Shown piece after piece: positions 23,158 through 34,603 of a stretch of DNA of 64,000 nucleotides. The stretch comes from Leucocoprinus leucothites. Taxonomy: Eukaryota; Basidiomycota; Agaricomycetes; Agaricales; Agaricaceae. The translations under genes were made by a program, and so were the position numbers. Where the stretch lies: positions 186,001 through 250,000 of the forward strand of contig JAACJO010000009.1 of NCBI GenBank assembly GCA_013368445.1, given 5' to 3'. Position 1 is the first letter of the stretch. Each line of letters opens with the position of its first letter. The notes under the pieces were generated by a model. The model did no database searches. It saw nothing but the letters and a program-made list of their open reading frames with translations, and was not told the origin of the DNA.

Positions 23158-25632
23158 TCAAGCATTATTCGGTGGAGGAGGTGAGCTTTTCTCTGCATCA
23201 GATGGCCGATGCTGTATCACGATGTCTGACGCTACTCGATCCGATGACACCTTTTCAGTTTCATTTGAAGGCCTTTCAGAATTTCCCGGCTGTACAGCAG
23301 CTGGCGCCTCCTTTTTCGGTTGTGCCTGTCCTTGTTGATTTTGTGGCTTGCGAGCATATTTGCTCATGGACCTGATCTTCTTTCCGTAGAACCAGAAGAT
23401 GAAAGGACTAATCCAGGAATCAGTCATCAAGGTTTCAACAGTGGCAGATCCGAAAACAAAACAAGGGACATACGCTGGGCAACCGAGTGCGATAGAAACA
23501 CAAGCCAGAATGGTATCTCCTTGACCATAGCCTAACTTTTCATACATCGCAGGTGCGAAAAGGGGGAAGCCAAAACCGGCGAGGGAGCGTAAGAATGATG
23601 CGGCGGCCAGTGCTGAAGCAGCGTGGAGAGTGAAGGTATCTAATATATAAACTTGTATTGCTTGGAAGTTGAGGATCATGCCACCACCGACGAGAATGAT
23701 TCCCTGTGAACGATAATTAACCTAGGAAAATCAAAAATAATTTCAAGCTCACGAAATCTGTAACAGCCCAGTGAACATGGCTTTGAGCAGCCCATCCTGT
23801 TATAAGCAGACCAATAGGCATGGCGATGGTGCCAGGTACCATAGAGGCTACCCAAAAGTCAGGTTAGCAATCATATCAACAGTAGAGCAATACGTACGCA
23901 GTCGAAATTCAGGCTCGTCAACACCATTACCACGATTCTCCCTTAACCAAATGTAGATTCTGTCCATGTAGCGTGCGTTGATCTGAAACCATTAGGAAAT
24001 GCAGAGCATACATAATCAGAAAGCTTACCTGAGATGCGCCTGTGAGTCCGATACCCAAAGCGATATAGTTGAGCCCGGAGATTCCGACATCTTGATGATA
24101 TATTCTGGCGAAAATAGCTGGAATCGTAGTAAGGAAAACTGAGGGTTGAAATGGGTTGCAATGTCAAGAGGAGTCTGACGAAGTAGATAGACACCACGCA
24201 CGATAGAATATGCCATAAATCAGGGCCATGTAGAGACCCAATAGTTGCATGATTGGTTCATGCACGAAGAGGGCGAAAGGTCGCGTGAGTGCTCTCCCAA
24301 AAATATCCTTCCAACTGTTGATATGTTCAGTAGCTGATCGAAGAACGAAAAGTGCGTTACTGACTGTCGGCTTCCTTTGCTTTCAAACACAGATCGTACC
24401 TCCTTAACGGGACCATTCTCCAAATCCATGGTGGCTCTAATGCTTTTCGCTTTTTGCTCAAGAAGGTAAGGAGCGAAACCTATGCCAGATCATAAGCATA
24501 TGCACTCAAATTCCCGGGATTACTTTAACTTACTCTCTTTGAGGAAGATAAGGCCAGCTGCCTGAATCATGACGTCAACGATACTTGTTGACCAAAACTA
24601 GATAAGGCAGGGTCAACGAATCAGGTTCAGTCTATCACAATGAAATACATACCACCCATCTCCAGGTTGATCGCTCCGCTATCCTGCAGTGGAGTTAGCT
24701 GTCATTCATTAAAGTAAAAATTAGAACACCATACCATCCACCACAGACTGGACCAATCACGGGACCTAACAGCGGGGCTAACGAGTAGATTGCGCTAGCT
24801 TTTCCTCGTTCTTCGACAGACCATATATCACCGAGGACTCCCCCACCAATCTATGTATCTTCAGTGCCGTTGCTAATAGAGAAAAACAAATTGGCATACT
24901 GCTAGAGGAGCGCTACCACCAAGACCAGACAGGAAACGGAACGCAATCAATTGTTCTTTGTTTTGTGCAAAGCCACAAGCGGTGTTCCACGCTAAGGGGA
25001 GAAAAATAGTTTGGTGAACATCAAAAGGAAGGAAGATGATGGAAACACTAACCCAGATAAAAGAGATTGGAGGTTTGCAAAACCCGCGAACGTCCCCAGA
25101 GTTCGCTCATTGGACCGAGTATCTTAATAGGGTAAGTGAAGGACTGCATATCCTCACAAAACATCCTCACCAGAGGGCCAAGCGCTTAAAGGCGGGATCA
25201 CTAACGAGATTCTATGAGCAAGAGGATAAGGCATACCATAGCCAAGGACAAAAACTGAGGTGACCATTGCTTGGAGAGCGGAACTTGTGACCGCAAACTC
25301 TTCTACTACCTGTGAGGTCGCAGGCGCAACCATGGACGATGAAACGGGTGAGATGAATGTGAAAAGCGACACAATTGTCGTCGCCATCCATTTCTTACGA
25401 AAAGCCCAGCTATAGGGCACCGTTCATCAACAAGAAGAGAGATATCAAAGTGAAGGAAGACGTACTTTTTCGGGTTTTGTAGATCATCGGGCCCTTCCCA
25501 ATCAACCCAAAGCACGCTAGAACCAGGCTCCTCGTAGTCCCCACGGTTATTCTTGTTGTGCATCGTCTCGTTAGCGCTCTCGGGCAAGCGTTCGCCAGGA
25601 AGTGTCTGCGTAGAGTCCGTTGGTGAGGTCAT
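23158..25632 (-). CDS. MFS transporter, DHA1 (drug/polyamine:H+ antiporter) type
   Basis: Twelve-helix plasma-membrane antiporter that exports drugs or polyamines. ATG 25632 opens a hydrophilic tail ending in [14 protein letters not shown], the signature that precedes TM1 in Tpo/Flr1-like DHA1 proteins; the intron at GTACGT (about 25466) joins NPK to NWAFRKKW. TM1-TM2 read [19 protein letters not shown] and [15 protein letters not shown]. Several short introns follow; the exon at about 23679-23158 gives TM11-12 ([37 protein letters not shown]) and a charged tail rich in Gln/Lys/Pro ending SSPPPPNNA. Middle exon borders were not all resolved. Confidence 0.85.
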
Positions 25633-26331
25633 GGTGTCGTGAGGAGTAAAGTGGGAGATGGGAAGACAGAGCTATAAGTAAACATAGTTGCGGATAGACT
25701 TCCGACTCATGACACTCGAAGAATCATCAAACAGTCCGCCGTCTGTCGCAACGGCTACCCAGCCGAGACGCCGGCCAATCAACACATACCCTTTTTGGCC
25801 ATGTCACCGGTCCGGTTTTTGGTCCCGACTAGCCCGATCGTTATGTTCCCACTGAGTCACCTTGTGCAGCTGGGCAAGAGACCTTTGAAAGCTGAAACGC
25901 GGAAGTAGAGCATACTTCATGAAAGTATCTGCCTTACAGCACAGGGTCCTATAATTCTTTCATGCCCTTGATCTTCCTGCGCACGCACTAAGTTTCGTTC
26001 GCATTCTCTTCGCCACTTGTCAAACGCTGACGTCATTTTGTCCACGACCGGCAAGGAATTTACACGACACATAACGTCGGGCCCTCTCCAGTTCGTAATA
26101 ATGTACTATCAGTTATGTAGTACATCGTTGTAAGCAAAATGGACAAGATGCGGCATCATCTCAAGAAATGGAACGCACAACCTTGGCCGGGGATATACTG
26201 CTTGGTCAGCCAGAGGGCCGTTCAGGCGAGATTAGTGTTCAAGAGACATCTTCTATCGGCTGTGAGGCTTCATATGCGCGAGAAGCAGAATCCCATTCTC
26301 TCGAGTGCGAGGCTTGCATATGGCCAGTGAT
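25633..26331. other. Intergenic, promoter of MFS gene
   Basis: 700 bp upstream of the MFS start and downstream of the next minus-strand gene. A plus-strand open frame at 26139-26330 looks accidental. No element recognised. Confidence 0.35.
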
Positions 26332-27750
26332 CTATGGGACCTGATCCTCTATAGCTGTATTCTTCTCCCCGCCAGTGCAGTGGTGCGCCTCGTGCATGTT
26401 GACAATCAATCTGCATGTCTTTGAAACTCAGTAGGTAAGCATCCTGAGTTCATTTCGTCGTTTAAGGACGAAGGAAAGAGCTCACCATCAATGAAAGCAG
26501 GGTTGTCGGCCACCTGCACAAAGTCCATGGGTAAATAATTCGGTGAGTCGGAAAATCCCTATTCCACTCAGCGAAAGTCCTCACGCGAAGACAAACTCGC
26601 TCCTAGCAACTTGGGTCGCCATCGAATAAGGTATTGTGAACAGAAAGATCACTATTGAAAGCCAAGCCCTCAGTAACCAAGAGCTATCAATCACAAAACA
26701 AACTCACGTGCAAACAGCATAATGGCCCAAGCAGCATCTCGAACGACCGAACTCAAGATGGGGGGAGCCACTCCAAGCGTGGTCTTCCTAGAAACAGTGA
26801 GCAACCAAATCACTACCTGGCTTAACATAAACACCATGCTAAAACCCAAATGAGAAAAGGCATTAGCATCAGCTTTCTCTATGTTAAACACTGCGTGCAG
26901 GGGCTCAAACAGCATCCAAACCCTCGAGATATGGGGAATTTATGCAACTGTAACACTTACCCATAAGTCGTCGTTTCGTACGAAACGCCTTGCAGCTCAC
27001 ACGCCGCGTTGAATGTGGCTCGTTCTGTCGCTTGATGTGCACCCGCGACTCCAAGGGCCAATTCGATTAATAGGAACACTACGAGTCCCACACGGATAAT
27101 TCGGTGGCAATTGTACATGGCTGCGACTGAGAAACAGTTGGTTAAATAGATCAGCCTGGGAATTCGTTACATGAGGATATGGAGATGGTTACCTCGTAGC
27201 ATCAGCAGTACATCTGCCGCCGTGAATAGGAGCCAGAAGAGTATAAACTGATATGTATACCAGTATCGACAGACATCGGGGTTCACTGGGACCCGGGTCG
27301 GGGAGAGTGTGGTTAGGAGAAGATAGCAATTAAGCCTGATCCAAAGGTGAGCACTGTAACATCTTTCCAAGAAAATGCACTTGGCGGTGATCATAACATA
27401 CCCCTGTCCGAGAAGGCCAATATAACGCGAGTACCAGAATGTCAGTTTCGTGAAGGTAAACGGTTTCCTAGAGCAGAACCACCACCCTCATGATTAGATC
27501 GACACAAGTAGAGTATTACCAGAGAAAATATGACACACCTCCATATATACGAGAATTCTACTACGAAAGTAGCCAGATAATCCGCAAACAATACCCCAAA
27601 TGCAGCGACTACCAGTGTCGAACACTACATCAACCTAGGGCACCTCCCCATCACTGAGATCGAACACTCACAAGTCCAGTAGTTCCTCGTATACAATTTC
27701 TCCAACACGGATGACATCGTGAAATCATTCGTTGGATCTGTCAAGAACAT
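26332..27750 (-). CDS. Multi-pass membrane protein, DUF6533-like
   Basis: About seven membrane helices across at least six exons. ATG 27750 (MFLTDPTNDFTMSS) or 27717. Exon 2 gives VVAAFGVLFADYLATFVVEF then SYIW, the pattern of the N-terminal DUF6533 domain of basidiomycete membrane proteins. Later exons encode YTYQFILFWLLFTAADVLLM (about 27265-27205), CHRIIRVGLVVFLLIELALG (about 27115-27055), FSMVFMLSQVVIWLLTVS (about 26835) and VIFLFTIPYSMATQVARSEF (about 26660-26600). The last exon reads RLIVNMHEAHH and stops at 26332. Function unknown for the family. Exon borders in the 3' part are approximate. Confidence 0.65.
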
Positions 27751-28503
27751 TGCTGCTTCAGTATCCAAGGAAGAATAGAACAAGATGTCGGACAAGTGAA
27801 AGCCTGGACAAGCAGGGAGATGTAACACGCATGATATATGTCGGGGGTCCTTATAAGAATCGCTTGCAGCTTCTAGTCGTCAGGGCTCAATTGACAGCCA
27901 CGATGAGCCTGGTGATAAATGGCGCGCATAACGTCAACAATATTATGCAGGGCAGATTCTGCACACTCCAAGTCAACCACCGCCTCGGAACCTTTTAACA
28001 CCAGATGAGCTGATATGTCAGTGTAGATGCCCATGCACCTCTACAGCTTGAGCACCCCTCCGTGCCAAGAAGGCCATTGGAATAGTTGATCGTTTATAGC
28101 CAGAAGGCAACGCGTCCCCGCGTTTGAAACATGCAGGGATAACACAACAGGGTGTAAGGGTGACTATCCCACGCGATCCCTCAATTTTCGCCAAGCGTGC
28201 TGAATGAGGAATCGCCAAACTCTGTTAACTTCCAAGTGATCTTCAACGCCTGGCCACTATGCTTTCATATTTCTCACATTCATCGAATAGCACATTGCCG
28301 CTGAGTTGAGTGTTTTGTATTTAAGGTTTGGTGATAGGACCTGGATTTCATTGTAGGTGAGCTAAGAGGTAAGGAGATGGTAGGTTGAGGCTCGTTGACT
28401 ACAGAATGTATATGTCGTACCAATTACACCGGCGCCAGGCAATTGAACTCCGAATGTTTCGAGATGGCTCGGTTGTCAGCGTCCCAGATGAGTTGCACAG
28501 TCG
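27751..28503. other. Intergenic, 750 bp
   Basis: Lies between two minus-strand genes. Small ORFs only; nothing recognised. Confidence 0.35.
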
Positions 28504-31019
28504 TCAGCTCTTATTATCGCTGCGGGACTGTAACGCAGAGAACTTCCCCACAAGATTCCACCACCTGTCCAGGCTACTCGTACATATGTCAGGTGAGCCG
28601 ACATGGTACGCTGGACCCGAAGCTTCCTGCAAGGGATGGAGCTTATCCATCCTCACGGCCTGACCCCGCATCACCCCTGGAACTGCTCCCACATTCTTCC
28701 CTTCTTCCGCCAGTACTCTGACCAGGTCTCCTGCACTAGCAATGAACCCAACGTCTATGAACGTATTATCCAGTGCCCGCAGCTCGTCTTCCGTAAGGTA
28801 ATCCGGAAATATGAGCATCAGTCCCTCCATGCATACTTCTAGCCTGTCTTGTAGATCGATTTCTCGTGTGTTTTTTGATACCCACGTTTTGAGGTTCTGA
28901 AACAGGTTCGATGCCAGGGCGGTATGTTGAGTATTTATTGTGGTAAGGGATTTCCTGTGTTCCGACGAAAATCCGTGTGCGCGAGTCTTTTTCGCTGTTG
29001 TGGAGGTGATAGCGACAGTGTTCCACAGAAGGGTATCCAAGAGGATCCAGGTATTGACGATATCAATGGGCCTTCGACTATTGTTTGCAGCCAAAGACGC
29101 CACGCATCCAATGATCTGCACCAGTATCTTCGCGTCTACAATTTCGACCCGCGCTTTCCCTAAAGTCCGTTCCCCAACATCGATGCTCTTGTCTTCCGAT
29201 ACTAGCCGACCTCTCTGAACAAGATCGGCAATCTCTTGAAGGATTGTTGACAGCCAATCCAGGAACGGGACCGGTACTTCCTGTGAGTTCAATATCCTGA
29301 CCACGCTCTCGATATAAAAAGGCTTCACCACACCTCCATGCAGCGATTCATGTAGGTGCAAATAAAAGGTCGAGATAATTTCCCGTTTTTGTGTTTCCGT
29401 AGGAGAGAAACGATCGTCCATCATGACCCGGAACGTTGTCGCCTCAAAGGGAGTGCCTTGATACAGTGACAAAATTAGCCGCGACGACGCAGGTATCGAG
29501 AGGCCAGCAAGGGAGTGGTATAGAGGCAATATTGCCTCAATGCTGGACGTTCCAAATGTGTTATTTACCCATTCCAGGGCATCGACGATATCCGAAGCAT
29601 CTGTCATGGCTTTCGGTGTCCCCCAAGAAACACTCGTCGCGTCTCTATGCATCCTCCACCTCATGTCCAGCTCGCTCCAGTTCATATCCGTTATGGATTT
29701 AAGAACGCGGTGTATTGGTGCCCAGTCAATCGACCCAGACGTCCATGAAACACGTAATTTTTGATATAGACGAAAAAGGAACTGGGCTATCCGCAGGAAT
29801 AGCCACGATTGAGGACTTTTGTAGGGGCACTGATCGCCTCTCAACATCTCATCTTTTGAGAAAACAAACTGCAAAGCTGGAAGAGCAGTCGTAGCGCCTA
29901 GGAAACCGACCACCAGCCCCACTGCAGCGCTAATGACGCTAGCAACAATCGGATTCCTATCCCACAGCAAGTCCAATAGCCCAGCGAAAAACAGTAGCAG
30001 GCTTGTTTGTAAAAGCAGGGGTAAAACGGATAATATTTGCGGCACTCGCCATGCCATGAGACCTGAGTACCGCATTTGGCGTAGGGCAAGGGAGGACTTG
30101 GGTGGGAGTGGGGATGAAGAGCGTTGAAACTCGCGGAGCCATTGAAGGCAGAGGATACCGATGAGGACGGTTGTGAGGCTGAGAGTTAAGCTCAGGAACC
30201 AAAACACGTTTATTCGTATCGCGGTGTGAGAGACATCTGTGTTCGACCACGGCTCGGATAAAAATGAGGGAAGGGAGGTGTTGTGGGATTGTGCGTATTG
30301 GGTTGCGAGGAAGTAGAGATAGGCAGAGGATAGGTCATCGGACTCGACTTGCAACCATTTGTAGGATTCAATAGTGAACGCTGTTATTGTAGCGGAGAAT
30401 AAACCGGCCTGAAATGTTACAAATAAGCACACAGAACATGAGAAGGGAGCGATGCCGATTCTGATCATGAGCGTAAAAACGTACGAAAATCAACAGTTTA
30501 TCCACCTCTTCCCGCCAAGCATCACACATATCGTCATCGTATCTCTTGACAAGGCGATGGCACTTTTGCCAAGAACCGGAAGCAGCTTCCGGCGAACCAC
30601 CATATTGATATTTTTCACCACACCGCCATGGATCCTGACACCAAATAGTTCTCGTGAGCGAGAACTTCACGAAAAGAGTGAATGCAATTTTGAGCGACAC
30701 ACACAATATAGTCCTTCGGATTGTTATATGCCTTGCTCAAGCGGGGCTGAGCCTGCGCTTCTGCTCCCGTAAACGTGGGGTTTGCCCGTTTAATGTACTC
30801 ATATGAGCGTCGACCCGCGCCTTCCTAGAAAACGAAAGCAGCTTTAGTAGACTTGTAATGATAATTCTGGAACAAGATCACCTGTTCGTCAAGTTGATCC
30901 TGAACGCCAGAAGGCTCTGATCGGGTATAGGTTGACGAAACGCGTCGTCGAGCTTCAGAAGACAGTGAAAGTCTTGCGGCGCTTGATCGTTGAGAAGCGC
31001 CCAGGAGGCCGTCATCCAT
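28504..31019 (-). CDS. DUF6535 membrane protein
   Basis: Four exons, all phase-0 introns: 31019-30882 (MDDGLLGASQRSS..), 30824-30705 (EGAGRRSYEYIKRANP..), 30634-30485 (DPWRCGEKYQYGG..DDMCDAWREEVDKLLIF) and 30408-28504 (AGLFSATITAFTIESYKWLQ to TGA), about 770 aa. The junction DKLLIF-AGLFSATITAFTIES is the classic DUF6535 core of Agaricomycete membrane proteins. Helices: around TITAFTIESYKW, then FWFLSLTLSLTTVLIGILCL, ILSVLPLLLQTSLLLFFAGL and VISAAVGLVVGFLGATTAL. The remaining about 430 residues are soluble and helical. Molecular function unknown. The ATG at 31019 is chosen because it gives an in-frame hydrophilic leader and clean GTGATC/CTAG junctions. Confidence 0.85.
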
Positions 31020-31020
31020 G

Positions 31021-31600
31021 ACGCAAGTAAAGGCGTATCAGATAGCGCAAGAGTTCAGGCAAGGAGTTGAAGTCAAAGTTAATGTGCATAGCCATCGTGA
31101 GCGGCTGGCGCTCGTGTGATTTGGGAGATGATCGTTGCTGTCCAGGGCCATCATCAGTGAGGGTTAAGTACATAGATCCTTTTGGATAATTGTGATCTAG
31201 AAGGGCAGACAAGCTCGCCCAAAACTTAACAGTGCGGAGGTGAGGGGAACCATAAATAAACCTGATCAAAAAAGAAACAATTTGAGTGCTCGTGATGTAT
31301 TCGTGTACTTATAATAGTCGGATCTGGTGTCATTGTTCGATTGAACTCCGCTTCAAAGTGCGAGTTACCAACATTATTGATCCGGACATGGGGAACTTCG
31401 CCGGTTCGAACAAATGCATACATATGATAACTCCGATTAAACTCACAGCTTGACTAAAGCTGAAGTTTCTGGCATGAACAAGTATTTGTTTACCAAGACG
31501 AAGTAGGGCCTTCAAGGCCTTATTGATCAGATGTATGTGGGCGCCTTGAATACTATTCTATCAAAGGCCCGCCTCTGGAAAACCTCGAACTAAACAACGA
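31021..31600 (-). CDS. Possible exons of an unrecognised gene
   Basis: Minus-strand pieces with coding look: INKALKALLRLGKQILVHAR (about 31540-31480) ending at a GTGAGT donor, FVRTGEVPHVRINNVGNSHF (about 31410-31355), and FIYGSPHLRTVKFWASLSAL (about 31262) running to a stop at 31012, which overlaps the DUF6535 start by a few bases. I recognise no family, and frame between pieces is not proven. It may be the decayed 3' end of an F-box-like gene or an alternative 5' part of the DUF6535 locus. Confidence 0.25.
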
Positions 31601-34600
31601 CGCCAAGGAATAAAACGAGTGTCGAGTTCAGTGCCTATATTAATTAGGTGCATAGCACGTTTCATATCCTAGCACTGGCTCCTACACCAGCCTGAGGAGA
31701 AACCATACGGTTGAGAATCAAGGCTGGCGCTATATTTTGTTCAAGTATGGGAGAGATGACCTTCCTCTTAATCAAGTGCGAAAAAAATATCAGCCTAAGT
31801 AGTGGTCACAAGCAGGAGACGGTCCAATAAGTGCTCAGAAAACCTATGGAGAGCGGGCCAGTGGTGTTTGGGCACTAGTTATCTGCCTTTCAGGAAGCTG
31901 ATGCGTAGTACATATGTTATCCAGATTATGGAAATGAACATTCTGCTCTTAGTAGGAATGAAGAAGGGGGGAATTGATTAGGGATAAGAATCGATCGGAA
32001 GAAGTTAGAGGACTTTATTAATGCCGAGGAAGTGGAGGCCGCGAGGATGCAGCCCGGAGGTCAAGGTTCTCCTGTGAAATTGTAACCCTCAAAGCTCTGT
32101 GTGGGAGACAACATTAACATGTTGTCGCGGAGATAGCCAGGATGTAGAAGAAGTGGCAAGAAGAAGAAAATTTCACATTTCGAACGGTGTGGCCGGAGGG
32201 ACTTAAGAGTCGGAGGTACAGCGACTTGTGATTGACGTGCACTGATGATGTTGGCACTGAATGATACAGATGCGTACTTGCCAAATGAAATGAATAACGC
32301 AACGTGGGACCTCGCATTTACCAGAGGAATCCAAGTCCGATAGGAATTCACATCTCTCTTATCCAGGATTCGGATGTCCATGCTCATACCAAGAGGGCGA
32401 ACGATAAGATAAAGTAAACCCAGAAAGGAACAACCAGAAAAAAGGGGGAGCGAAAAATGTCAACGAACTTCTTGCTTCGTGCACGCTAGCCGATTCTACC
32501 CATTGGCATATGTCCTTACCTCCGTACTCCTCGCTCCTTATTGCCATTTCCTCCCTGGATATGATCTCAGGCTTCGAAAAAAAACCTCGGAAAACAAACT
32601 TCTCTCAGGGCGATCAGAAGACTTCGCTGAGATAAATATAGTTGACGTTCTCTGCCTCTCCCTGAAGGTAAATGTCATTGGTGGCTGGATGGACCCGACG
32701 GTGGAGGTTAATCGCAAAAGCGGCTAACAAAATACTACTTGTGTACTAAGCCAGAAGCTTGAAGTCTGAGATGAGAGGTAGACGTCAGTGGCACCCGTAG
32801 GCGCTTCGAGTTGTTGGTGCTATTCTGCTCGGTGGGCGTGTAAATTTTATTTACTTGCTTTGAGGTAGGTTGGTCAGCTAAGGGGTCATTGAAGTTAGAG
32901 GAGTCAAAGTCAGTCTCTGAGATCCTGTGAACAAGCGGCCCGGGGCGGTCCCAAGGCTTGAGTGGACTTGAGCTTATGTTTATCTTTAAGTGACTGGGAC
33001 GCCGGGTCGGGTCTGTCGGACGAGTCATGGGGGATGGGATCATGTAGTACTAGGGTTTAAATGTACTACAAGGAGAGTCGATTTGCGATGATATGAAGTG
33101 TCAGGACTTGGATGTCTATCATGCGTTGTATTTAGTAGTAGCACCCTGGAGGAAGAACCTTAAGAGGAAGGAACGAGTGTTATCTGACGGTCAATGTGGA
33201 TCATACTAGGTACTACTATTAGAGAACCGGAGAAGAGGAGTGATACGGGGATAATGATGGACCGGTCACCTAGGATTTACATGGGGTTGGTGCGGGTGGC
33301 TCAAGGTATAGGAGAGGCGAAGGTGGATACCTCGTAGGGAAGAAGAGTAAGTCACAGATTTTGAGACTGACTCGGGGATTCATTGCGGTTGCGACTCTGG
33401 AGGAACTCGTGGAATTAGGAGTATGCTTTTGAGATTTCCGCGTTCAGGCTTTTATGGGTTCTGAAGTGGAGAGCGTGGAATTGAGGAACGAGAGAGGAGA
33501 GAGAAGGAGTTTTGACTTGACCTCGGGTTGAGTCTTGTAATAAATTGGATGATCAGCGATATATCGGCAGTGGACTCTGATGTTTCGAGTTCCCATCTGA
33601 ATACTGCAAAGTTGATGAGTGCAACTTGAATACGCCAAAAGGGTCTGATCCGCTTAACAAGGTAGCATCATCAGCCTTCTCGAGTAAATATAAACGGTTG
33701 GTGTTTGTAATAGATACTATCATTGTTGTGTATGATGATGATGATGATGATGATCGTCTCTGACTACTCGTAACCGAGGTAGTACTCGAAAGGAATCCAG
33801 TCGTAATCACGATGACGGTTGCTGCCCAGTGATCGAATCGAATCGAGTGATCCCGCAAGTAAGTACCTTTGTTTGCTACTTTCGGTACGCGTCGTGAATG
33901 TGACGCCCGAGGGCTTTATACGGTGCTTCTTCTACTTCTTGGATGTGACACTCGTGGCAGATGGTTATACTTATCAGCTTCGTACAATTCCAAGTCAGGG
34001 TACGGTACGCAGGGGATGACAAGTCCAGGGTCGCGTTAAGTGTTCAATGTACGAGGATACTTACACTCCACAAAGTTAATAATAAGATAAATGGTTTGCC
34101 GTGTTGTCATAAGCGCCGTAATGGGTGACGAATGAAGAGCGGAGCGTGAGTGGAAGTGCTCCGAAACCGCATGCTGATTGTTGTTATTATATTCCTGACA
34201 ACGGCAGCGCACTCAAGCCGAACAAGAAGTCATTTCCATCACAACAACGAGCAGCTAGAACCACCCGAGCGCAAATGAGGGAAGCATATTGACATTGGAG
34301 ATATGTACGTTCGGCTGGACAAGGGCGCATATGGAGCGACGGATTCCGGGAGGGCGGGAGTTAAGCGGGAAGGAGCTATTTAAAGCCGATCGGCTGATTT
34401 GTGTTTTTTTATTTTATTTTGTTGCCAAGCGTGCGCTCAGGTACGGGTCGAGAAGGACTACCATATCGGGATGGTGGTAGTTTTGCTCCCATACCCATGG
34501 TTTCCTCGAGGCCGTAGACCATTTTGCCGGGTCAAGCGTTAGATCTTCTCCTTTCCCCCTCTCTCTACCATATACGACTACTTTACTCCGTTTGCTTGCT

Positions 34601-34603
34601 GCG
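31601..34603. other. Intergenic, 3.0 kb
   Basis: No gene recognised. It contains a short GAT/ATG microsatellite at about 33732-33754 and a purine-rich stretch at 33150-33500. CT-rich sequence just before 34604 is probably the 5' leader of the next gene. Confidence 0.4.
33732..33754. repeat. (ATG)n trinucleotide microsatellite
   Basis: About eight uninterrupted ATG/GAT units in intergenic DNA. Confidence 0.9.

Noticed and set aside
28385..30127. Plus-strand ORFs of 60-108 aa
   Set aside because: Antisense shadows of the DUF6535 gene.
33732..33754. GAT microsatellite as regulatory element
   Set aside because: Short and isolated. No supporting context.
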